Assembly: GCA_002270565.1 (NCBI GenBank)
Contig: NQMI01000061.1
Coordinates: 124,001-188,000 of the forward strand
From: Stenocarpella maydis
Taxonomy: Eukaryota; Ascomycota; Sordariomycetes; Diaporthales; Diaporthaceae
Direction of reading: 5' to 3'
Length of the DNA: 64,000 nucleotides
Below the pieces are notes generated by a model that was given only the letters and a program-made list of their open reading frames with translations, was not told the DNA's origin and ran no database searches. The translations under genes were made by a program, and so were the position numbers. This document shows positions 1-10,342 of this stretch, in pieces. Each line of letters starts with the position of its first letter. Positions within the stretch are counted from its first letter, which is position 1.

Positions 1-40
1 GAGAGATTTAATCTCAGGATTAACATGGCCGCCCACTTAC

Positions 41-2735
41 CAGTGTATGTACGAAGCCGCCACCCACAGGTTGCTGCCCATGAGCTTCATGCACTCCTCG
101 TGCGTCTGCATGGCCAGCCTCGCCGTCTCGATACACTCGGGCGTGAAGGTCGAGAGCCCGTGCCCGCCGACACCAGCAGGCATTGCGCGGTAGACGAGCG
201 TCAGGCTGCTGAGGAACGAGACCTGGTCACTCTTCATGACCATCTCCATCACCGTGGCCTTCCGCGCGTCGGCCCAGCTCCCGCGACCTCCCGCGTTCCC
301 GACCTGGAGCTTCCCCATCTCCCTGCTCCGGATCAGCAGCGCCTGGTCCGCGATCATCTTCAGCCTCCCCGCGAGCCGCCGCGCCGTCTCGACGCGCTGG
401 CCCACCGGGTGGCCCAGGCTGGAGGGCGAGTACAGCCGCTCGTAGATCTGGCCCTGGATGTCGGCGTGCGCGATCCACAGGCGCAGCACCTCCTTCCACA
501 TCTCGGGCGCGTTGACCTGCCCGATCACCCGCGGGACCGTCACGTCGAAGTCCTGGATGGTTGGCGCGCGGCCGAGCCGCAGGGCGAGCCCCCGGTCAAG
601 CATGTAGCTGAACCAGAAGAGGATCGCCTTCTTGTCGCTGAGCACGGCACTGCTGGTGCTGTCCTGGCCCGTCCCATGACCGCCGCCTCCGCCATTGTTC
701 CTGTTCACCTCGACAGTCCCGCCCGTGACGCGGTGGTATCCCAGGTCCTGGCACAGCTGCGCGGCGGTGGTATTGAGCTGCCACGCGAGGCTGGGCCGGC
801 TGATCTCGATGGCGTAGCTAGCCCCCAGCAGCAGGGCCTCGATGTTCTCCATGCTTGCCCCCAGGAAGAAGCGGAGGTTCGCCAGCCCCGTCTCGACGTT
901 GTCCCTACACATGCGGTAGTAGCCCGTATACCTCTCCCGCGCCGCATCGTCGCCCGCCATCACGGCCTTCTCCTGGAAGAGGTAGTACAGGCCCATGTTG
1001 ACGATGATGAAGTTGGCGTGGCTGAAGTCCTCGAGGGCAAAGTAAACCCGCCGGCACGCCTCGGTAAAGTTCTCCACGGCCATGAAACAGCAGACGCTGA
1101 TGAGCGTGAAGGTGCCCGGTGGTGTCTCGTTCACCTCCCGCAGCACGGGGATCACGGCCTGCACGGGCGGCATGGGAAGCTCGCGGAACCCACCCCGGGG
1201 CAGAGACCGCTGGTGCGCGAAACGCACGTCGTTGCCGCCGCCGCCACCGCCGCTGGTGCTGCTGCTGCCGCTGTTGGACCCCCGGCGCGCGTGTGCCCCG
1301 CCGCCGCCGCTCGCCTGCTGCTTCCGGCTCAGGCCGACGATCTGCTTGAGCGAGCTCAGCGCGGCGGCCATGCTGGGGTCGACGTCGCGCAGGGACGTGC
1401 GCTCGACGGCGTGCTCCAGGAACTCGGACGCAAAGACCGTGTGCGCCGTCAGCGACGAGTTGCCCTCGAAGGCGGACGAGTCGAGCTCGTTGGCGCTGGC
1501 GTCGGGGGTGCTGTTGTTGGAATCCTCGTCATCCTCCTCGCCGCCGCCGTGGTCGTCGCCCGAGATGTCCTCCATCTCGTGGTTCTCTGCGGCGACGGGC
1601 CCCTGCGGGGACATGTTCCTGCCGCCACCGCTGCCTGGGGCCCTGCGGTCATTGGCCTTCCGCGGCCCGCCGCTGGTGTCCATGGCGGCGGATAATGATG
1701 AGGATCCCTGTGGCCGCCCTTCGCGGACGGGCAGGTCGGAATCCCCGCGGCGGAAGGCGCTGTTGTTGTTGCTCAGCTCGCGGAGGAGCTTCTCTATCGA
1801 GCCGAGGCGCTGCTCTATCTGGTCGATCTTGCGCTCACTGGGGTGGGGTCAGCCATGGTAGGTGCCATGAGCGGCCTTTGCCCTCTCGGGGCATTGGTCG
1901 GCCGGGGATGAGGCGAGGGAGGTGGTTCAGAGATGGAAGCGGGTTGAGGTCAAGATGAGAGAGGATGGTGCAAGGCATGGGGGACGGACTATTGCGTAGA
2001 TATCAGGACCCTCTGCCTGGCCTCCCTGGGCTTCTGGCCCGCGCCCGTCGAGCTGCACACCCGGTTCGCTATCCGGCAGTTTGAGCATGGCGACTCTTTG
2101 TCGCACCGTATCTGCGTCCCGTCAGCCCCGCCCGAACGTGTGAAGTGTGGCAGTTGAGGTCTGGCCGTCCGGGTTCTGGCTGGGGCCGTGGCGTCCGCGG
2201 AACGGAGCAGCGGCGGCAGCAGCCAAAAAAAAAACCCCATGCACACACACACACACACACACACATCATCCTGCAGCAAAGGGTTGCGGGTGCATGTATA
2301 CTTACTTTCCGTATCCGGCACTGGTCGCACTGCGAGAGGATCTCCCGTCAGCAAGGGCGGGGGGTTGTGCGCGGTCTGGTCCCGGTCTGGGTTCTCTCGA
2401 AGGTGGTATACCGGTGGATGTATCCAGGGGGGAGGGGGCCTCGGACTCCCGAGGATTTTCATGATGTGGTGGAGGGAAAGTCTGGGCGGGGACGGGGGGG
2501 GTGGAATCGAAGGAAACAATATATAAAGGATGTTACACCCCCAGTATTCAAAACCACACTGGCAAGACCGTGTATGCTGTGATGCAATCATCGTACGTAC
2601 TGCTCGACTAATAGCCGCATTGGCCGGGTCTGTCGGCCCTCCTCCTGCTCCTCCTCCGTGTCCTAGCCCTCCTCCTCCGGCCGGCGCCTCTGAGTCGCCC
2701 CGGCCGTGGTCCGAGGGGGTGTTAGTGCTGGCCAT
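41..2735 (-). CDS. Zn2Cys6 fungal-specific transcription factor, 3' end off the window
   Basis: Nuclear DNA-binding regulator. Proposed exons on the minus strand are 2601-2735, 2306-2329, 1990-2111 and 41-1837. All joins keep frame with good GT/AG sites. Together they build a perfect zinc binuclear cluster with C-x2-C-x6-C-x5-C-x2-C-x6-C spacing at residues 46-72. The first two cysteines lie on a 24-nt microexon. Exon 4 opens with a coiled-coil-like dimerisation stretch (ERKIDQIEQRLGSIEKLL, about residues 95-112), then an acidic Ser/Gly-rich linker. A fungal_trans-type middle homology region follows, from about residue 300. The apparent stop at 37-39 lies inside a GTAAGT donor, so the gene continues beyond position 1. 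About 693 residues are visible. The start at 2735 is the first ATG of the exon. The target genes cannot be inferred. Confidence 0.85.
2242..2265. repeat. (CA)n dinucleotide microsatellite
   Basis: About 12 CA units preceded by an A-run. It lies inside the second intron (2112-2305) of the Zn2Cys6 regulator, so length change would not alter the protein. Confidence 0.9.
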
Positions 2736-4601
2736 CTTGCTGCTGCTGCTGCACGTCTTCCGAGTTCGAACTTGGGTGTGTGCCGGTAATAAGGCTGATC
2801 AGGCTGGGAAGGCAAAAACAAAAGAAGAACCAGAGGGAGGAAGGGAACGCCCCGTGGAGGGACGGATGAATGGAACGTTAAGATTTCAGATTCAAAGCTT
2901 GGGCGGTCTCCGTCTGTCTCTCTGTCTCACCGTCTGTCTCCTCACACGAGCTTGCTCGTTCGCAGCACCACGATTTCATTTCTCAACTGCTGCTCCCCCC
3001 CCCCTCCTCTTCCCCTCCCCTCCGGATGGGCCGCTCGTACGCCTCAAACGGTGGTGCGAATTCTCCAGGGTCCGGGCGGGCGGCCCACATGCTCACGGGT
3101 TCTCGGCATCCGCGGGGAGCCGAGGTAGCGCGGGTGCGGGGGGAGGTGCCCCTGGGGAAGGTCGGCGACTAGGGTAAGTGCGTAAGTTTTAACTTAATTT
3201 TGTATTACGGGTGAATAATAAGAGACAAGGTGGATAATTTCCCAGAGGACACAATAGTGGACTTGCGCAACTACCACCAAGCACACAGTTTGTGAACTTG
3301 AGACTCTGAATGGTTCTTGTAGGTTTGGGGCTTTAGTTATTTTTATCTTGTTGTTATTTCATACGTGTCAGTCGCGGTGGACTAGATGGACAATACGGTG
3401 CCCGCAAGGAGGCCTTTCATCAGAGTGCTGCAGCAGGGTTCAAGTGTGTCATCGTCATTGCCATTTTCTGGCATGTGCATGCAGGACCTCCGTGCAGCGA
3501 TCCATGCACCGCCCGCTCTGCATCGATACTACACAGTACCGGTCTGCTTGATCGAAGGCTGGTGCTACGATCCACCCTTGGTATATCATCCCTGGGGCCA
3601 TGTGGTCTGGTCACCATGTGGGGCCGTCCACGGAACGTCAAGAGTCGACTTCGGGCCCCCCGAGCAAACAGGACAAGAATAAACACCTAGCTTATAAACG
3701 CGATAACTAGAGGGATTCTTTAGGCCCACTACTGACCACCTGACAACCTAGCATGCCCAGGTGCGTGGAGCTTCGAGGGTCGAGGGGCTCACGGGAGGCC
3801 ACTCGAAAGGACCATCCGGCACTGAAGATGTTACCGAGACGGACAGATATCACTTTTCTGCGCTCAAGGCTGCTGGGCTACTCTTCCAAGCTCTGCCCTG
3901 GCAACCACCCGGAACAATTGAGTGAGGCGGCCATTTCGCGGCCTGAAACCGCCGTGGCTCCAATCGACCGGATCAGGATCCTCATCCGAATACGGCCACA
4001 GTCTTTGTGCACGTTTCTGACATGACCCCTATAAATATGGCGAGCAGGCCGGCGGCCGGGCACCGCAGGATAGCGCGGCGCTTCACGGGAGGATACTAGA
4101 ACATATCCCCAAAGATATCTGAGCAGGTCCAGTCGCGGGCAAGTAGTCCTGATGCGGAGCTGGCAGGACCACATCAGGTACTGTCTGTCTTATTTGATGA
4201 ACAAATGCAGCACGAGTAGTCCGTCTCGATCCACAACCGCAGGTCGAACCTAATAGTGAATGAATGTGGCTGCTTGTTTCTGCACGAAATAATCCCCGAC
4301 ATTTGCATCAGGAAACCGGAGGAAGAAGTTTGTCGTTCAAGAATTGGCCTAAGTTGTCCTCCTGTCCATAAAGAGACAGCCCGCTCGCAAACTTCGAGAT
4401 CATAATTCCTAGGGTGTTCACTTTGACAAGAAGCGTGAATCTTTGATTAAGGGTCGAGTTGCTTCGAACACGAAAGATTGGTCTCGGGCAATTCAGTCTA
4501 GTCGATCACGTTGGATATAGTTTGGTCTACATGGTAGCAAGTAACTAAATCCATGATCCGACGGAACATTATATCAAGGCCCTGCGCTTACATTGCACTT
4601 A
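2736..4601. other. Intergenic region, no supported gene
   Basis: The first 450 bases are the upstream region of the regulator, with long pyrimidine and C-runs (about 2630-2690 and 2995-3020). Short open frames from 3348 to 4174 overlap on both strands. They show no domain, signal peptide or splice structure, so I do not call them. Confidence 0.5.
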
Positions 4602-5006
4602 TCAAATCCATGAATTGAAACAAGGCCCCTCAGAGCGGAAATACGTAACATTTACATTTTGGATATCCTGAAGCGCCTGTTGTGGGAAAACCTTGCCAGT
4701 AGCGGCTGGACCAAAACCACAACAGATGCCCCAGTCACCATCCTTCCATCTACATACGGCCCCTTTGATTGCACTACTATATATACTCAACAGTATGAAA
4801 GACGTGGGGAATTCTTTTCCCCTCTTCTTTTCCTGAGCATCTACGGACATTTTGTACGTCCTCCTCTCCTTGTCGTATAAAAGAGCTTGTTGGTTCGAGC
4901 AATACGGGTGGCAGATGATTAAGACATCGTAAGCAGTGAAGGGGCTTAAGCACCAACAGAAGCTAAGAGAAGTGGAGGTGAAGAGGCAGACCAAGGCAAA
5001 ACGCAA
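4602..5006 (-). CDS. Candidate small secreted cysteine-rich protein
   Basis: A 134-residue frame. It starts with a hydrophobic, signal-peptide-like stretch (MRFALVCLFTSTSLSFC). There are about nine cysteines, including a C-terminal half with a CRWKDGDWGICCGFG stretch and a closing GPCFNSWI. The Cys, Trp and Gly pattern of the C-terminal half looks like real coding sequence. The middle (about residues 42-80) is charged and could hide an unrecognised short intron. Small secreted Cys-rich proteins are common in filamentous fungi, but I recognise no family here and propose no function. Confidence 0.4.
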   Translation of the reverse strand: MRFALVCLFTSTSLSFCWCLSPFTAYDVLIICHPYCSNQQALLYDKERRTYKMSVDAQEKKRGKEFPTSFILLSIYSSAIKGAVCRWKDGDWGICCGFGPAATGKVFPQQALQDIQNVNVTYFRSEGPCFNSWI

Positions 5007-5351
5007 CGAGTAAAAACCCAGACATTTAAAGCGGATTCCTGAACAAGAATCTCTGCCGCACGCCGGCCGGTTGCTGGTAGCATGACCTAGTAGGCCTGCT
5101 AAAGGCAGGATCAGGCAAGGCCAGTCTTCACTCTACTATTGTCTCAATCGTACCCCTCATACACCGGCAGGTCCTCGTCCCAGTCGCGCCGGTGGAGAGG
5201 GGCGTTCTCGCGTGCCTCGTGGACGTGGCCCGCCGTCATCGAACCATGCCTAGGGAGAAGGGCACTTCCTGGCAGGGAGCCCCGGTTATAAGAGGAGGGC
5301 CTGGAGGGCCGACTCTCTCATGGCGGCCTGAGGGGCAACCAGCCTCGCGGC

Positions 5352-6423
5352 CTAGCTCTCCTCGCGAGTGCCGCGAGGGCCCTTGTTGTCGGCGATGTAG
5401 CCAGTCTGGCCGGCGGCGGCGGCGGCGCCCCTGGTCAGAGCTGGCTTCAGCTGCTCGGCCAGGTGTGGGATGGCCGGGGCGGCCTGCGCGTACGGCTGGG
5501 CCATATCCGAGTGGATCTTGCGCAGCCCAGGGTGGTTGTGGTTGTGTTTGTGCAGCTCCCAAGACGGTCTGCAGAGCCGAATCTGCCGGCGCGCCGCGCT
5601 CTGGGGCGCTCTCCATGACCTTGGATAAATCACTGTCAAGAGCCGACTCGCCAGCGTTCCCTGTGGCACCCAGAGCTGCGTGGGCAATGGCCGCGACGGG
5701 TGCCCCGGCTGCGCCCAGCATGGCAGTTGCAACTGTAAGGACAACGGCTTTGCCCACGTTGCTCACGACCCTCCCAATCTTTTTCACGATATCGCCGAAG
5801 CTCTCCTCTTGGCCAGCGCCACTGCTATTGCTGTAGTTCAGAGAACCTTGCTCGGACTCGTGGGCTTAATCCGAGGGTACCCTCAATGTCGAGAAGGCTT
5901 GTCGACTTGGATGAAGGCAAAATCACAGCGGGGGTTGTCCTTGGAGGCGAGCCACTCAGCGGAAGTGACACACCGCTTGGCGTGACGGGTCTGGACGCCG
6001 GGCTTTCCGACCGATTCCTTTCCCTGGTAGCCTATGTGGCACTTGATGATGGTGGCTTTGGTACACGTTGTGGCCAGAAGTGACCATGATATCCGGGGCA
6101 ATGAGCCACCCGGTGCCCATGTACCAGCCTGTGCTGTACTTGTCCTACCTTTCGTAGCGCATCTGTAACTTGACGGTGGCTGTGGTGGGTTGCGCTGTCA
6201 GCTTATTGAAATCCTCAGGTTTAGCAAGACCTTTGGTTTGCTCACATCGACAGATTCCACCGTCCTGGTGCTGGCTTGGACCAACAAGAACGCGGAAGTC
6301 TGGGTCAAATACGGACTCTTCCGTCGTTTCCTGAGGGATGCTTTCGCCGAGAGGCGTATTCTCAACCCCCGGGGTCAGTTCGAACATGCCAACGAGGCCG
6401 TTGGTTGGGGAACGAGCAGCCAT
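5352..6423 (-). pseudogene. Decayed trypsin-like serine protease gene lacking its catalytic centre
   Basis: Reading down the minus strand, the N-terminal part (from MAARSPTNGLVGMFEL at 6423) runs into a protease-like segment around 5880-6110. That segment contains GTGWLIAPDIMVTSGH, the usual histidine-motif context of chymotrypsin-fold enzymes. An in-frame TAG lies just before it, near 6147. A frameshift follows the histidine, ahead of the GYQGKESVGKPGVQTRH and DVAFIQVDKP-like segments. The sequence then jumps straight to an Ala/Gly-rich C-terminal region (about 5350-5830), which itself changes frame near 5560. The stretch expected to carry the GxSGxP nucleophile serine is absent. I read this as a gene with a stop, at least two frameshifts and a large internal deletion. 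It should not encode an active protease. Confidence 0.7.
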
Positions 6424-8865
6424 GACAACGCTGGCTTTCGGAGAAAAGGTCAGAGATTGTTGAAAGATTGTACCTGCGAAATATCAAGGCAAATAGAAAT
6501 GCCGAGGTCGTGTATGGAAGTAACAATAGACGAACGGAGCAGCTGGTGGGCAGTCTTTTGAAGGCCGGGTGCAGGTCTAATCTGTGCTTGCTTTTCTGGA
6601 GAATACGGCCAAAAGAAATCCACACTGGAGAGGATATGGGACATGCTTTATAGATCTTGGGCATCGACTCCAAATGGAGTGAAGAGTCATATCTGTACAT
6701 AATTGGAAAAGTAGACCAGGAATGCTCTCAATATACCCAACTGATTCGGATCAAAATCCGCTCAGCTCTTTGTGCTTTAGCTTCGAGAAAAATTCCAAAC
6801 TCCTTGCCGCCATTCCCAAGAACAATCCGTCACTTGGATCATGGCAGAAATGAGAATTCCTGCGAGCCAACTGATACGTTACGAAGCCTCAACCGCATAT
6901 GGAATTTCACCAAAGCAAAACTTGAGCCACTGAGAAACAGCCAGGCAACAAATGATCGGCAGGGAAGATGACTCAAGCTGTGCAATATATACAGGCGACT
7001 GTCTGGCCGTCTCATGGTCTTCGTACCGCTACACTAGGGACCCAACGCAGTGCTGGGGCTAGACACGGAATGTATTCCTCCTTATTTTCTCCGGAAGCTT
7101 TACAAGATCTTCCCCAGAATGCCACAACATAACAGTTCACATCTCTGTTTCCGTCACTGGCACAAATCAAAGCCGTGAGCTTGGTGTCTGGCAAAGGACA
7201 ATGAAAGAAACACTGTAAGGGGCAACTTGTGCGGAAAGTAGCCACGCAATGATCCAAGGCATTCAAAGGAATCACGGAGGAGGGGCTTAGAGGTCATCAC
7301 TATACCTAGGCGCTGACAGTACTAGCAAACGCCACATCAGTCCGCAGTCAAAGACACAAGGCCGCCCCCAAGGCTGTGATCTCGAGCATGCAAACGCCTC
7401 ACACCTCACAAGGCTTTGCTTTTTTCAGGAGGAGGCGGGAGCCCTTGTTGACGCATACTGCTAGTGCTCTTAGACAAACTAAACCCGGACGAGAAAACAC
7501 ATAACCGGGGAGGAGATGGCAGTAGCACCATCAAAGTACCCTTGCACCTCAGCCTCATCCCTATCGACGCAAAATGTGACTCATCATGTTTGTGCTTTGT
7601 CCGGCTGTCATTCACAAGACAGGGCAGTCGAGAATGGGCCAGTGCTGAGACGGCTCGAATATCAATGCGGAATGATGCATGTCTCTTCCCAGCATAATTT
7701 GCTTCACGACCCAATCTTGATCACGGATAAAGGCAGTATGTGGGCATCAATGCCTGCAGCCGCAGACCGCTCAAGCCCTCCGACCGATCCTCCCAGGGCG
7801 ATCATCAGTTGATGGGTCCACGTTGTGCCGGAGTGGCTTGAAGTTGGAGTTGACCGAGTGTCTCTTGCGCAGCAGCTGGACTGAAAACCCTTGCTGGGCG
7901 GATAGGAAAAAGGATATCCTTCATTCCAACCTCAAATCGGTAAAGGCGTAGGGTGTTGTTACTGACAGGTTACTCCTGCGTTTCATGTAAGACTTCTCCA
8001 TAGTCACCAGGGTGACTGCCACCAGACAGGGGCCTGATCTGCTAGGGCGTTTCGTTGGCTACGAAATGAAGCAGACCAGATTTGGTAATTGTGGGCGAGA
8101 GGGTGGCGCATTCGAGAGCTTTATTGAGGTCTGCCTGCGGGGATCGGGATAAAAGATGCTTCTCAATGGCGACACAGGACAGACCAAATGTCAAAGCAAC
8201 GTGGTAGCTACACACCGCTCGCCGAATATTCTTCGGGTGCCACCGTTTAGAACAAGGACCACGAGAGATTGCGGAGGAAGACATTGGAATGTATCAGAGT
8301 TCGAGAGCTGCTTCTGCATCTGGCTTCGGAAGAATGGATGGTTTTGGCCAGCAGTATAAGCAGCCCGTCTTTTCCGTGGCCCCAAAACCGACTGGATTCC
8401 ACCAGCTGGGCTATTGAATTTTAGGTCGAGGGATATTGGCAAGGAGGAATAATGTTCGTGAGGGAACTCTCCTCCGGGCCGACCAATTCCTGTTCGCGGC
8501 GTGTGAATATCGTCTATCAAAAGCCATTGTTTGGACTTCCAAATAATCCAACTTACCATTGACCCTGAGAAGTAATTCTGTTTTCGGGAGCCGGGTTCGA
8601 ATCGTAAATCACCAGAGAGTCTGGCACGGGCCGGATTATACCAGTACCATTGAAGGCAATATATCTGACTGTAAATAATATGTAATCCTCCTCCGGCGGG
8701 ATGGCTGCTGCGACCAGTTGCATGGTTGCCTGTTTGCAATCTGGCCCCCCCAAAGCAGATGGAGCGTCACATCCGAAAGAAGCGCCATCACATTGCTCAA
8801 CCCAAACAACGGGGCACGTGTGACCATTCAACAGCATCCGTCACCCACCCGCCTTCGTTTCCCAA
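6424..8865. other. Long intergenic region, no supported gene
   Basis: About 2.4 kb with short overlapping frames on both strands. None shows a domain, a signal peptide or plausible splice joins. The longest (182 codons, minus strand, 8191-8739) has no recognisable composition. A GGTTCGAATC stretch near 8594 resembles a tRNA T-arm but lacks a matching stem. Confidence 0.5.
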
Positions 8866-10342
8866 TCAGGCACCAAAGGCACCCCTCAGATTAGCCGTGC
8901 TCGAGCTATCCAGCGGCCCAATCGTCTGCTGTATGGTAGTCTGCTTGATAATATTCGTGCCCTCGGGTGATCTCGACCGGACGCCTGCCCCATCCCGGCG
9001 GTCGTACACTGTCAGCTCGAGCTCACCAAGCTCCTGGTAGGGTTTACGGATGCTCTGCTTGATGCTGTTCTTCACGCCTCCCATGCGCCCCGAGGACCCG
9101 TACTCATAGTCGGAGTTACCAGTCGCCACGGGCTTGGGAAAGAAGTGCGACCAAATTGGCCGCAGCGTCGGCAGGCAGGCGCACATGATGGCCAGGGACA
9201 GCTCGATGTTGGTCCAGAAGAACACGGGGGCGGTGTAGTCTGTAGCTCTCTGGTCAGTGTGTCTGCCCCGTGGCATGGATATGGGCGCAGGGGCTAAGCG
9301 GCCGCCCCAGGTATGCTACTTACAGATCTGATCGTTGGGGTGCTTCACAAACTCCTCCGCGACCTGGTAAATCGCCACCACTCGTGTGATGCTGACGGCG
9401 CATACACTATTGTTGTCCCGTCAGCCAAGCCGGAGCACGCACCAAGGGAGATATCCGCCATATCCCAGATGGAAGCGGACATAAATAACACTTACGCGGC
9501 TCCCAGCGTCAGCATGCCAATAACTGCGAGCTTCTTCTTCAGGGGTAGTTGAACCCTGAGGACCATCGGGATCGGTAATATTAGAATGACCCAATCGGCA
9601 AAGACATCGGTGAAGAGCACCGCGAGGAACATCGGGATCACATCCACGCACGAGTTCCCATAAAAAGGCTCGAGGAAGACGGTAATAGGGTAGCATGAGA
9701 ATAGGTGCGAGAAGAAGAAGCTGATTGTCCATCCGATCACGAAGGCGAGTGTTGCCCAGATGGCGTAGCGGAATTTCTTGCTCGGGAAGAGGTTGTAGTA
9801 CAAGACGAGGATGGAGGATTTGATGAGGCCCAGGCCGACGATGGATATCATATTAATCGCGAACTTGGTCTGGTTGGTCGTATATTGTCAGTTTTGTGTC
9901 CTACAGGGTGGGTTCCGATGCCTCTTGGACGGTATCGTACCTGCTCAAAGAAGATGAATCCCGGGTCGTCCAAGATTACTGTGCCATCGGGATGCTGAGG
10001 TTGATGCTGGCCAAGATGGCCGTGTATCGCAGCTGCATTGTCGGTTATTCTCGTGCTCCGGGAGGAAGAATCGGTGATATACAAACTGGCCAATTGTAAC
10101 GCGCAACAAGTAATCGAGATGAGCTGTGGCCACGTTGGTCAGCCTTTTTTCTCCCAAGACAGTCACCAGATTGGAGCAAGCACTCCCGTGGAACTTACCA
10201 GCGCCCCTCCTGCGAGATAATCATCCAACGCAAACCGCTTGACAAGAATTTTCGCCCACACGCGGAGTCCATAGAAGAACACTGGAATTACCATGAATCC
10301 CACGGCAAGGCCTATCATCTGGCCCTGGGTGTAGAACACCAT
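8866..10342 (-). CDS. Fungal rhodopsin-domain (PTH11-like) seven-TM membrane protein
   Basis: Five exons are proposed: 10199-10342, 9941-10123, 9496-9869, 9324-9406 and 8866-9239. All have GT/AG borders and matching phases, giving 385 residues. Seven hydrophobic segments are visible. They run from GLAVGFMVIPVFFYGLRVW near residue 8 to FFWTNIELSLAIMCACLP near residue 270. A polar cytoplasmic tail of about 90 residues follows. The ELSLAIMCACLPTLRP motif after TM7 is typical of the fungal rhodopsin-like domain family found in PTH11-related receptors. No N-terminal CFEM domain is present. Such proteins are thought to be plasma-membrane sensors, but the ligand is unknown. The loop between TM2 and TM3 is unusually Ser- and His-rich. 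Confidence 0.85.

Noticed and set aside
25..1695. 556-codon plus-strand frame opposite the first regulator
   Set aside because: It is the antisense shadow of the GC-rich regulator exon. The minus strand gives the zinc-cluster protein with proper splice sites.
2242..2265. CRISPR or other array-like repeat
   Set aside because: It is a plain dinucleotide microsatellite in an intron. No spacer-repeat structure exists anywhere in the window.
8586..8640. Possible tRNA (GGTTCGAATC-like T-arm)
   Set aside because: The flanking bases do not pair into a T-stem on either strand, and no acceptor stem or anticodon arm can be drawn.
8191..8739. 182-codon minus-strand frame
   Set aside because: No domain or coding-like composition, and it overlaps other short frames. 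It was not supported by splice sites or motifs.
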